Virus record (IMG/VR): IMGVR_UViG_3300025010_000053
Location: 1 to 64,000 of that record
Source of the DNA: a virus
Reading direction: 5' to 3' (one strand)
Length of the DNA stretch: 64,000 nucleotides
Translations under genes and position numbers: made by a program
Notes under the pieces: model-generated
What the model was told of the DNA's origin: nothing
Seen by the model: the letters and a program-made list of their open reading frames with translations, nothing else
Databases searched by the model: none
In this document: positions 16,371 through 23,366 of the stretch, in pieces
How positions within the stretch are numbered: the stretch's first letter is position 1
How the letters are laid out: the number at the start of each line of letters is the position of its first letter

Positions 16371-16422
16371 AACTTCGGGGCTTTTTATTTTGCCCAATTT
16401 TAAAAAATCTTTGATTATGGTG

Positions 16423-16451
16423 TTGACAGATTTCATAGATTAGTGTAAAAT
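16423..16451 (+). promoter_or_regulatory. Strong early promoter
   Basis: Consensus TTGACA, 17 bp, TAAAAT, about 35 bp before the RBS of the 16488 gene. It is the best candidate for driving the early operon from 16488 towards the helicase and IbrA/B genes. Confidence 0.8.
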
Positions 16452-16487
16452 AAGGGTGTAGACAGAAATCAAAGGAGGTCGAAACGG

Positions 16488-16667
16488 ATGCAAAACTTTA
16501 TTCAGCAACAACTGCAGGAAATTGAATCAGAATTCAAGAGTGGAACATCATCAAAGTTGTTTTTGGAAGGTCGCGCGAAGCAGCTCGTATTGACCGCCAG
16601 ACATATTGGTGACAAGAAACTAGAGATTAAGGTAGTCGACCTGTATGTAGAAATTATGTCTAGCTAG
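16488..16667 (+). CDS. Small hypothetical protein
   Basis: 59 residues from ATG 16488, RBS AAAGGAGGTC. Starts MQNFIQQQLQEIESEF and ends in 'LEIKVVDLYVEIMSS'; mixed helix and strand, no membrane segment. First gene after the strong promoter at 16423. Family unknown; the promoter and RBS make it a convincing gene. Confidence 0.7.
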   Translation: MQNFIQQQLQEIESEFKSGTSSKLFLEGRAKQLVLTARHIGDKKLEIKVVDLYVEIMSS

Positions 16668-16686
16668 TACAGAGGAGGTCATGGCA

Positions 16687-16974
16687 ATGACCAAAAATGA
16701 ATTAATTGCAGAGGTCAAAGAAATTAGAGCATTATTCAGAAACGTAACGGAAAAAGAAATATTTGCAATACAGGCAGTACTAAGAGAAAAGGAACTAGAT
16801 GGAAGGCACGAATACTGGCACAAAGCAAATAAGCTAAACATCATCTGGAACCACAGGACAGAATCAGGGATGAGAAAGATGACCAAAAAACAGTTAAGCG
16901 AATACATAGAGGAATTAATCGCCGATCTAGGCGAAGCAAACGACTTGATGAGAGAAGGATTGTCGATGTTGTAG
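16687..16974 (+). CDS. Small hypothetical helical protein
   Basis: 95 residues. ATG 16687 is chosen over ATG 16681 because AGGAGG lies at the right distance. Almost entirely helical and highly charged ('ELIAEVKEIRALFRNVTEKEIFAIQAVLREKEL', in part). No recognised domain. Followed by a TCAGG/CCTGA hairpin and a duplicated 14-base leader (17027-17040 and 17053-17066) that includes the RBS of the next gene. Confidence 0.65.
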   Translation: MTKNELIAEVKEIRALFRNVTEKEIFAIQAVLREKELDGRHEYWHKANKLNIIWNHRTESGMRKMTKKQLSEYIEELIADLGEANDLMREGLSML

Positions 16975-17065
16975 GGGTTTAATTCCTTACTCAGGTCCTT
17001 GACCAAGATCGTTCTCCTGAAAAGGTGAGGTTTGGAAATAAAATTTAAAATGGAGGTTTGGAAAT

Positions 17066-17383
17066 ATGAAAGCATACAGAATTTATTACATGGACGGTTG
17101 CAGAAAAGTGTATCTTTGTGAGTCAGGTGGTTACTGGATGCACCATTGCGAAAGTCCAGAACAATGCTGCATTTACCTAACCCCGGAAAGCGCTCAAATG
17201 ACTGCGACAGCAAACGAAGGCTTCGTATCTCCATCGGAAGCCAAACGACACATTGAAGAATACGAGGAAACAAGGGGTATTGCAGTAAATAGGCATAACG
17301 GCAATGCAAGGGATGCCGCGCTACTAAGGTATTTAAGTGACAGATACTCGTATGATATTATTCAAGAACCCGCTAAGGCATGA
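17066..17383 (+). CDS. Hypothetical Cys-rich early protein
   Basis: 105 residues from ATG 17066 behind TGGAGG. Cysteines cluster at the start ('DGCRKVYLCESGGYWMHHCESPEQCC'), which could bind metal. The C-terminal half is helical. No family recognised. It belongs to a run of small early genes each separated by an RNA hairpin, next to the Csx3/Acb2-like pair. Confidence 0.65.
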   Translation: MKAYRIYYMDGCRKVYLCESGGYWMHHCESPEQCCIYLTPESAQMTATANEGFVSPSEAKRHIEEYEETRGIAVNRHNGNARDAALLRYLSDRYSYDIIQEPAKA

Positions 17384-17454
17384 CCGAGAAGGCCGGTCGC
17401 CGGGAGAAATCCCGGTCCAGTTCAAGGGTTAAAAAAAAGAAAGGGGATATAAAA

Positions 17455-18093
17455 ATGAAAATGACAGCAACTGAATTAATCAAAAAATACAACATCACGC
17501 TACACATTGAAGGTCAAATCAGGGTTCCGAACGCAAAGAAGCTTTCTCAGAAAACACGCGACATGCTCGTAGCAGCAAAGCCGGAAATCATTGCAGAATT
17601 GCAACGTCGGGAACAGGAGAAGGCTGAACTAAAAGCCAGGGAACTGGCGGAGAAAGAAGCAGAGAAACAGGCTATCCTTGCTGGAGAAAAAGCCATCCAC
17701 CTGAAATATCATGACGGCGAGCATCTGAGTGGTCACTTTGCTACTGGGCAGGCAGCAGAGGTTCTAATGGGTTTAGGGATTGCAAATTATGTTAGCGGTT
17801 GGGGTTGTCATGTAGACCTTAAAGCCGTTGAAGCACTGGGCGAAGAGTTCACCTACCCGCAGGCCGCTTTATATGCAAGTCCGATGATTGAGGCAAAAAC
17901 AGAGGCTATTCGGAAGAAATACGCTGAACGTCAAGAGAAATTTGACCAAGCTAGAGAAACTGGTAAGCCCGTATTGTTGAGTAGTTGGAGTGCCCCATGC
18001 TGTGACCCACGGGAAGAATGCTCCTGGGATAACCATTATGAGCACGCAATGCCAGACGGTAGAGTAAAGAAATCCTGGAACCACACCTGGTAG
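17455..18093 (+). CDS. TubC_N-like domain protein
   Basis: 212 residues from ATG 17455 (AAAGGGG upstream). Residues ~3-48 resemble the TubC_N docking fold: 'ELIKKYNITLHIEGQIRVPNAKKLS' followed by 'LVAAKPEIIAELQ'. Residues 50-80 are charged coiled coil. The rest ('GHFATGQAAEVLMGLGIANYV', 'CCDPREECSWDNHYEH') is unrecognised. TubC_N-like starts are common in phage and plasmid proteins of unknown role. The gene is preceded by a CCGGG/CCCGG hairpin. Confidence 0.65.
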   Translation: MKMTATELIKKYNITLHIEGQIRVPNAKKLSQKTRDMLVAAKPEIIAELQRREQEKAELKARELAEKEAEKQAILAGEKAIHLKYHDGEHLSGHFATGQAAEVLMGLGIANYVSGWGCHVDLKAVEALGEEFTYPQAALYASPMIEAKTEAIRKKYAERQEKFDQARETGKPVLLSSWSAPCCDPREECSWDNHYEHAMPDGRVKKSWNHTW

Positions 18094-18104
18094 AACGCAA
18101 AAAA

Positions 18105-18132
18105 GTTAGGTCGGGCGGGTTGCCTGGCCTAA
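18105..18132 (+). repeat. Repeated intercistronic hairpin, copy 1 (identical to 29805-29832)
   Basis: 28 identical bases occur here and at 29805-29832. TTAGGTC pairs with GGCCTAA and an inner GGC with GCC. Both copies lie directly upstream of a small-gene RBS. Probably an mRNA stability or attenuation element. Confidence 0.85.
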
Positions 18133-18161
18133 TCTAAAATAAATATATAGGAGGAATAGAA

Positions 18162-18647
18162 ATGTTAACAGCGCAAATCAGTCAAGATTGGCAGAAAAAA
18201 ATGGTCATAGATGCCATTTTAAAAGAATACCCAAAAGCTACAGGATTCCAGTTTTCCTGTGGATTTAATCGTACAGAATGGAATGACAGTCCAAACCTGT
18301 CGCCCTACTTCCATTGTGATTTCATCGAGGAAACCAGCGCATACCAGGCATATGTCCACAAGGACGGTATTGATTTCAACTATCAGGGAGAATTATGCCA
18401 AGAATATCAGGTATCCGGACAGTTTTACTTTCTTACGAAGGAACTTACCTTTCAAGAAATGCTTGTTAATGTAGTCAAAGTCCACGCTGTCGCAGGGTAC
18501 AACGATGGAGGCCACATCCGCCTGATCCATTGGAATATCACGTGTCAGGAGGACTGGAAGCGTTTGAAAAAGCAGTGCCCGAACAGTGAGAAACGCTTGA
18601 TTTTCTACTACCCGGACGGCAAAACAGCAGCAGAGTCGGTCTTTTAG
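18162..18647 (+). CDS. Hypothetical early protein
   Basis: 161 residues from ATG 18162 behind TAGGAGGAATA. Mixed alpha/beta with several cysteines, no signal peptide or membrane segment. Motifs such as 'YQAYVHKDGIDFNYQGELCQEY' and 'GYNDGGHIRLIHWNI' do not point to a family I know. Located immediately before the Csx3-like gene, so a host-interaction role is a reasonable guess only. Confidence 0.65.
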   Translation: MLTAQISQDWQKKMVIDAILKEYPKATGFQFSCGFNRTEWNDSPNLSPYFHCDFIEETSAYQAYVHKDGIDFNYQGELCQEYQVSGQFYFLTKELTFQEMLVNVVKVHAVAGYNDGGHIRLIHWNITCQEDWKRLKKQCPNSEKRLIFYYPDGKTAAESVF

Positions 18648-18711
18648 TTTTCCCAGGCTTGGGGTTAGCCGAAAAAGCCCTGCCAGGAAAAAATAAAAAG
18701 GAGGAATAGTT

Positions 18712-19443
18712 ATGAAATTAAGCGTAAACGACGCTGACGGAACTGCTGTTGTCGCAGTACTGAAGTTGAACGGACAACCTGCTGTAGAGAAAATCGACTA
18801 CATCAATTGGGAAGGACAATACCACAAGAACGGAAAGTGGAGCTATACCGAAGGTGGCGTTTCCCTGTGTGATGGCATTGTCTTAATTAAGCATATGTCT
18901 ACTCACAGCAGTGCCAACAATCTGCGCTATGCCCACATTGTCGCGGATAATGTGGAGGAGGACAGCATATTTGTCATGGGCGTAGTCTCGGAGCAAGACG
19001 AATACCCAAAAATGCCTGCCGGTTTTACTCTTGGATACCATGTCTGGGATGCTATCGTGGAAGGGTTTTTGAACATCCCGAATCCCACAGACAGATTTAA
19101 ACAGAGCGTTGCCGATGCCCGAGCACGCTGGGAACTTGCAGAGCAATTCAATCCCACCAGGCCGATTACAGTAGAAGGTCCCGTATTTTGGAGTATTGGC
19201 GTAGATGGCCCCTGTACACCATCAGATCCGTTGCCAGTCATGCCGGAAATTCCCCGCGGATCCCTGTTGGTCATCGGTGGACGGGCACCTATTTGGAGGT
19301 ATGGCTTAGCCCTACATCAAGCGCACGGATCCGCTGCCGGTGCTGCAGCCACCTTTGATCCAAAGATTGGGGCGGTGGTAGTAGCAACACACAACGCCAA
19401 TTGGAAGGAGAGGCAGATTGTCGCTGTGGACTGGCCGTTTTAG
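18712..19443 (+). CDS. csx3: Csx3-like ring nuclease (candidate type III anti-CRISPR)
   Basis: 243 residues from ATG 18712 (AAAGGAGG upstream). The C-terminal ~65 residues match the CRISPR-associated Csx3 family closely: 'LLVIGGRAPIWRYGLALH' (183-202), His202/His205, 'FDPKIGAVVVATH' with Asp216 and His227. In characterised Csx3 (Crn3), these His/Asp positions hold manganese and the protein degrades the cyclic tetra-adenylate that activates type III CRISPR effectors. Residues 1-150 are an extra N-terminal region I do not recognise. No cas genes are nearby, so in a phage this most likely serves to switch off CRISPR signalling (inference). Confidence 0.85.
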   Translation: MKLSVNDADGTAVVAVLKLNGQPAVEKIDYINWEGQYHKNGKWSYTEGGVSLCDGIVLIKHMSTHSSANNLRYAHIVADNVEEDSIFVMGVVSEQDEYPKMPAGFTLGYHVWDAIVEGFLNIPNPTDRFKQSVADARARWELAEQFNPTRPITVEGPVFWSIGVDGPCTPSDPLPVMPEIPRGSLLVIGGRAPIWRYGLALHQAHGSAAGAAATFDPKIGAVVVATHNANWKERQIVAVDWPF

Positions 19444-19474
19444 TCCGCAAGATTAAGCTAAGGAGGTGATACAT

Positions 19475-19660
19475 ATGATTAATCTAGATATTAAACCCAC
19501 AGAAGAACAATTGGCAAAAGTTCCCGAAACCAAAAAAGCGCTGAATGCTCTTTATGTGGCAATTGAAGCTGAGTTTCCAGTTGGTAGAGAAAAGTCACTT
19601 ATTTTTACCAACCTGGATGTGGCAATATTATGGATTCGTGAGGCCATTATGAAACTTTAG
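19475..19660 (+). CDS. Acb2/Tad1-like hairpin protein (candidate cyclic-nucleotide sponge)
   Basis: 61 residues; ATG 19475 lies eight bases after AAGGAGGTGAT. The C-terminal part 'GREKSLIFTNLDVAILWIREAI' (residues 37-58) follows the hallmark of phage Acb2 and Tad1-type hairpin proteins, where 'sREKSLalT.LeeA..WanaAI' is conserved. Acb2 forms hexamers that bind cyclic di- and trinucleotides and thereby blocks CBASS; Tad1 relatives bind Thoeris signals. It starts 32 bases after the Csx3-like gene. Ligand cannot be inferred from sequence. Confidence 0.75.
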   Translation: MINLDIKPTEEQLAKVPETKKALNALYVAIEAEFPVGREKSLIFTNLDVAILWIREAIMKL

Positions 19661-19726
19661 TCTACTATCTCTGCCCGTTTAGATACGGGCGGGGGTGGTG
19701 GGATTGAAAATAGGGGAGGGGTAATT

Positions 19727-20584
19727 ATGAATTTTGATGAATTATGTGTCAGGGTATTCGCTGGTTTTGAAGCCGGAGAAGTCCACTACTACATCAACGA
19801 ATGCTTCAGAGAAAGAGGATTTGGGAGAGATAGTGTTGAACAGATCCTCAAAAATTACGGTTTTGAGTTCAACTTGGATGATACAGATGTATATGAAAAA
19901 ATTTGTGAAGTTTCAAAAGGATTGTTCGTTGAGTTGGCACCCTTTGAAGAGCTTCGCAAAAAGGTGTATGAAGGATATCGAACAGGTAAAGTACACCACT
20001 ATTTTACTAATTCTTTCGGTCATTATTACTCCAAAAAAACCGTCATAAGCCACTTAAACCGCTATGGCATTCCTGTCGATTTGGACGCTCAGGATGCTTA
20101 CGAGCAGATTTTAAAACTGTCCATACCGTTGTTTTTGGAGTCAAAAGGGCTCCACTTAGGCAAGAATACTTTCAAGCTTGATGACGGAAAGTATCTCGTT
20201 AACGACGGCGGCAAGTACAGGCCCAATCTGTCTCTAATTTTCACTGAGGACAGGTTGTTAAAAGCATTTGATTATGCAGCCGATACCGAACTTCAAGGCA
20301 GTCTTAATGTCTCTTTTTCTGGCAACATGGGGTTTAAGTTTGGTCGTTTCTTTAAGAGCAAGAAAGGCACTAACTGCTTTGAGGAAATGGATCGCGATAA
20401 AGCCCCGCATATGCTCATCAAAATAAATTGGGGCGGTGCTTTTGATAGTTCGCGTGGGTTTAGAAGTTGGCCCGAAGGAAGTCTATACCGTCGCGTTGCC
20501 AAATCAAATGGCGGCGGAGCTGGCAATGACTACCTTGTACTGCCGATTAATTTTAAGCAGACCTTAAGGTTTGGGGATATTTAA
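19727..20584 (+). CDS. Hypothetical protein with internal duplication
   Basis: 285 residues from ATG 19727 behind AGGGGAGGGG. Residues ~2-70 and ~77-145 are two diverged copies of one unit: 'FDELCVRVFAGFEAGEVHYYIN' versus 'FEELRKKVYEGYRTGKVHHYFT', each ending in 'D..DvYE.I...s..LF.E'. The C-terminal ~130 residues, rich in Gly and aromatic residues ('NVSFSGNMGFKFGRFF'), form a separate domain. No family recognised. Position next to the Csx3 and Acb2-like genes makes it a candidate host-interaction protein. Confidence 0.65.
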   Translation: MNFDELCVRVFAGFEAGEVHYYINECFRERGFGRDSVEQILKNYGFEFNLDDTDVYEKICEVSKGLFVELAPFEELRKKVYEGYRTGKVHHYFTNSFGHYYSKKTVISHLNRYGIPVDLDAQDAYEQILKLSIPLFLESKGLHLGKNTFKLDDGKYLVNDGGKYRPNLSLIFTEDRLLKAFDYAADTELQGSLNVSFSGNMGFKFGRFFKSKKGTNCFEEMDRDKAPHMLIKINWGGAFDSSRGFRSWPEGSLYRRVAKSNGGGAGNDYLVLPINFKQTLRFGDI

Positions 20585-20611
20585 TCTTAGAGTTCGTTGG
20601 AGGTGTCAAGC

Positions 20612-21748
20612 ATGGCCCAATACAACGTTACCCGTGCTTGCGGGCATGAGGAAACAGTTAACCTTATTGGTAAGCACAAACTACGGGAGTGGCGACTGGA
20701 GAACGTCGAACCAAACAAGTTATGCCACACCTGTTACCATGCGGAACTTGAACGCCAGCGTGAAAAGGCCACCGCCGAAGCTATCGAGGCAGCGAAAGAA
20801 ATGGAGTTGCCAGCACTCGATGGAACTGAAAAACAAGTGGCCTGGGCAGAGCGAATACGCCAGGAGATATTGCTCCGGGCAGAAGGATTCCTGCATGGAA
20901 ATATCACCGATGAGCAACGCGCTGATCTAATGACCGGACTTGACCACCTACAACAGATCGAGTCAGCGAGTTGGTGGATTGACCGCCGTGATATGTCATT
21001 GCGGATGCTTGAAACTCTACTGCTCAACACTGCCAAACAGCAGAAGGATAAGCCGCCACAGGTGCTTACCGACGCTGTTAAAATAGAGGCGACTGTCAGG
21101 CCTGAAAACACCGTCACCGAAACTGTAGCGGAAATCCGAGCACTTGAAAAAAGCATGGAAATATATTTTCCCGAGAAGCGCGACGACTTTCGGGAAATTG
21201 TAAAGGAAAAATTGAGTATGGATTGGACCGGGCTGTGCTGGAGAAGAAAAATAGCGAAGCACAACGGCACTCCGGCAGATCGTGCATCTGAGGCAGGGCA
21301 CAGACTGCTTGCTGCTGGGTTCCCTGTTAGAATCTTTGACGATGAGACACGGCAGAAGGCCATCGACGGCACATATGAGCCAGAGCATACCCGCTGGATT
21401 ATGTGCCGCACTACAGGCGGTTATGCTGGTCACCTAGTGGTACGGTGGAGCAAGAAAGAAGACTTCTACCGTGCTGCAAAGGGTATTAACGGTAGTCGAT
21501 ATGACAAACCCGATGTTGTGGTTCCCCCCGAGCATTTTGCCGAGGTACTGGACTTCGCACAAATGTATGACTTTAGGATCTCGTCAGGTGCGCAGAAGGC
21601 AATAGATTTAGCACGGCAGGCATGGGAGAGCATACTTACCGTAATTGTCGCGCCGCCAGCGGAAAAAGATTGCGTGGTTGCCATCGGCAAGCCTCCCGTC
21701 TTGGAGGTTCCTATTGATATGAATATTGCAGATGAATTTAGGGATTAG
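20612..21748 (+). CDS. Hypothetical protein with N-terminal zinc motif
   Basis: 378 residues from ATG 20612 (TGGAGGTG upstream; the longer GTG frame has no RBS). The first ~45 residues hold a likely zinc site 'ACGHEE ... CHTCYHAE'. Then comes a long charged helix. The C-terminal part ('SRYDKPDVVVPPEHFAEVLDFAQMY') reads as an alpha/beta domain. I do not recognise the family, although proteins with this zinc opening occur in other Gram-positive mobile elements. It precedes the SNF2 helicase and may be a partner. Confidence 0.65.
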   Translation: MAQYNVTRACGHEETVNLIGKHKLREWRLENVEPNKLCHTCYHAELERQREKATAEAIEAAKEMELPALDGTEKQVAWAERIRQEILLRAEGFLHGNITDEQRADLMTGLDHLQQIESASWWIDRRDMSLRMLETLLLNTAKQQKDKPPQVLTDAVKIEATVRPENTVTETVAEIRALEKSMEIYFPEKRDDFREIVKEKLSMDWTGLCWRRKIAKHNGTPADRASEAGHRLLAAGFPVRIFDDETRQKAIDGTYEPEHTRWIMCRTTGGYAGHLVVRWSKKEDFYRAAKGINGSRYDKPDVVVPPEHFAEVLDFAQMYDFRISSGAQKAIDLARQAWESILTVIVAPPAEKDCVVAIGKPPVLEVPIDMNIADEFRD

Positions 21749-21760
21749 GAGGGGTAAGTC

Positions 21761-21961
21761 ATGCTCATAAAAGAAGACGGCGGACTTTATGACGCGCACG
21801 AAGAGTGCAATTTAGCTAAAACCTGCGATAAATACAAAACCGTCGGTAAATTTAGCGGTTGTCAGAACATCGGAAGAATAGGAGTCACCTGCTTTTGCTT
21901 AATTAGACCAGATCACCCTCGTATCAAACTTGATCTGGTCTATGTTAAGTGTGAATCTTAG
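21761..21961 (+). CDS. Small Cys-rich protein
   Basis: 66 residues from ATG 21761 with AGGAGGGG upstream. Six cysteines ('EECNLAKTCDKY', 'SGCQN', 'VTCFC', 'KCES') suggest metal binding. Its 3' end carries an 11-bp inverted repeat and overlaps the start of the SNF2 helicase gene by 20 bases, so translation of the two is probably coupled. Confidence 0.65.
   Translation: MLIKEDGGLYDAHEECNLAKTCDKYKTVGKFSGCQNIGRIGVTCFCLIRPDHPRIKLDLVYVKCES
21905..21941 (+). promoter_or_regulatory. Perfect 11-bp inverted repeat at the helicase start
   Basis: AGACCAGATCA and TGATCTGGTCT are exact reverse complements with a 15-base loop. The hairpin ends immediately before ATG 21942, where no Shine-Dalgarno sequence is visible. 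It could gate translation of the helicase or serve as a protein-binding operator. Confidence 0.6.
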
Positions 21962-23366
21962 AACCGAACTGTTGCCGCACCAAGTACCTGCTGTTGAGAA
22001 AGTGCTGCCGTCTCGTATTGGCGGTCTATTCTGCGACATGGGTACTGGCAAAACGCGCATGTCAATTGAACTGGTTGACCGACGCAAAACCAAAATTGAC
22101 AAGGTAATCTGGTTTTGCCCGGTTAGCCTAAAGGAAACGGTCAGACAGGAGATACTCAAGCATACTGACTGTATAGACAGTGACATTTGCGTATTTGGAG
22201 ACAGGACAAATGAGAGCAACGTCCCAAGCGTGCCTTGGTATGTTGTAGGGATTGAGTCAATGAGTAGCAGTACCCGCGTGGTCTTGACTGTAAATAAGCT
22301 TATTACCGAGAGTACGATGGTTATCTTGGACGAATCGTCATACATCAAGGGTCACCGCTCAATGCGGACGTTGCGGATTACGGAATTATGCAAACGCGCA
22401 CGGTACCGACTCATCTTAACCGGTACTCCGCTGTCTCAGGGAGTAGTTGATCTATTTGCGCAAATGCGTTTTTTATCTCCCAAGATTTTGGGTTACGAGT
22501 CGTTTTACTCTTTCGCGGCGAATCACCTGGAGTATTCGGAAAAGTATCCGGGCATGATTGTTCGTGCTCACAATGTTGAGTACCTGGCCGCGAAAATAAA
22601 ACCTTACATTTACCAGGTTACTAAGGAGGAATGCCTTGATCTTCCGTCGAAACTTTACGAAACTAGGTATTTCAGTATGAGTTACGAACAGCGGCAGCAT
22701 TATGAGTGGGCAAAGGAGGAAATCCTTGCCGATCTCCTGGAGGACGATGACGATTCTATTCCGATCTTTAGACTGTTCACTGCTCTGCAGGGTATCGTCT
22801 GCGGGTTTTGGAATCGGAGGATTAGTCGGGGTCATTATCAGAAAATGAGGTTTGAGCATGACCGGGTGAGCACCTTACTCGAAACGATCTATAGCGTACC
22901 GCGTGACACAAGATTTATTATTTGGGCAAAATATACATATGACATCCAACAGATCGCCGATATGCTGCAGGCCAATTTTGCCGACCAGGGGTTTAGTTTG
23001 TATCATGGTGGGTTATCAGAAAAGCAACGTAACGCCGAAGAAGCTAGATTTCATGCCGGAAATAGATTCTTTGTTGGTACCGCCAAGACCGGCGGGCATG
23101 GACTAACCTTAAATGAGGCACATTATACTATTTTCTATAATAACTCGTTTAAATACAGCGAACGACTGCAGTCGGAAGATCGGAATCACCGGATTGGCCA
23201 GACCAATAAGGTAACCTATATTGATATTCGCTGTTCGAACAGTATTGACGAAAGAATCGCTGAAAACTTAGCCCAAAAGGGCAATACTGTAAATAGTTTC
23301 CGGAGGGAGGTTGAAAAGGTCAAATATAAAAAAGACCGTCTAAAGGAGTTGATTATGTCGCTGTGA
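21942..23366 (+). CDS. SNF2-family (superfamily 2) helicase
   Basis: 474 residues from ATG 21942; TTG 21930 is also possible. Motif I 'DMGTGKTRMS', motif II 'ILDESSYIKG' (DEAH variant DESS), motif III 'LILTGTPLSQG', motif V 'KTGGHGLTLNEAHY', motif VI 'QSEDRNHRIGQ'. The 'SEDRNHRIGQ' signature places it in the SNF2 group, with the short single-subunit form common in phages. Likely role: translocation on DNA during replication or recombination. Its 3' end overlaps the DUF3440 gene by four bases. Confidence 0.88.
   Translation: MLSVNLRTELLPHQVPAVEKVLPSRIGGLFCDMGTGKTRMSIELVDRRKTKIDKVIWFCPVSLKETVRQEILKHTDCIDSDICVFGDRTNESNVPSVPWYVVGIESMSSSTRVVLTVNKLITESTMVILDESSYIKGHRSMRTLRITELCKRARYRLILTGTPLSQGVVDLFAQMRFLSPKILGYESFYSFAANHLEYSEKYPGMIVRAHNVEYLAAKIKPYIYQVTKEECLDLPSKLYETRYFSMSYEQRQHYEWAKEEILADLLEDDDDSIPIFRLFTALQGIVCGFWNRRISRGHYQKMRFEHDRVSTLLETIYSVPRDTRFIIWAKYTYDIQQIADMLQANFADQGFSLYHGGLSEKQRNAEEARFHAGNRFFVGTAKTGGHGLTLNEAHYTIFYNNSFKYSERLQSEDRNHRIGQTNKVTYIDIRCSNSIDERIAENLAQKGNTVNSFRREVEKVKYKKDRLKELIMSL

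Noticed and set aside
16620-17309. 229-codon minus-strand ORF
   Set aside because: Lies opposite three plus-strand genes with good RBS; no recognisable domain and no RBS of its own.
20734-21411. 225-codon minus-strand ORF
   Set aside because: Ser-rich mirror of the 20612 gene; typical antisense shadow.
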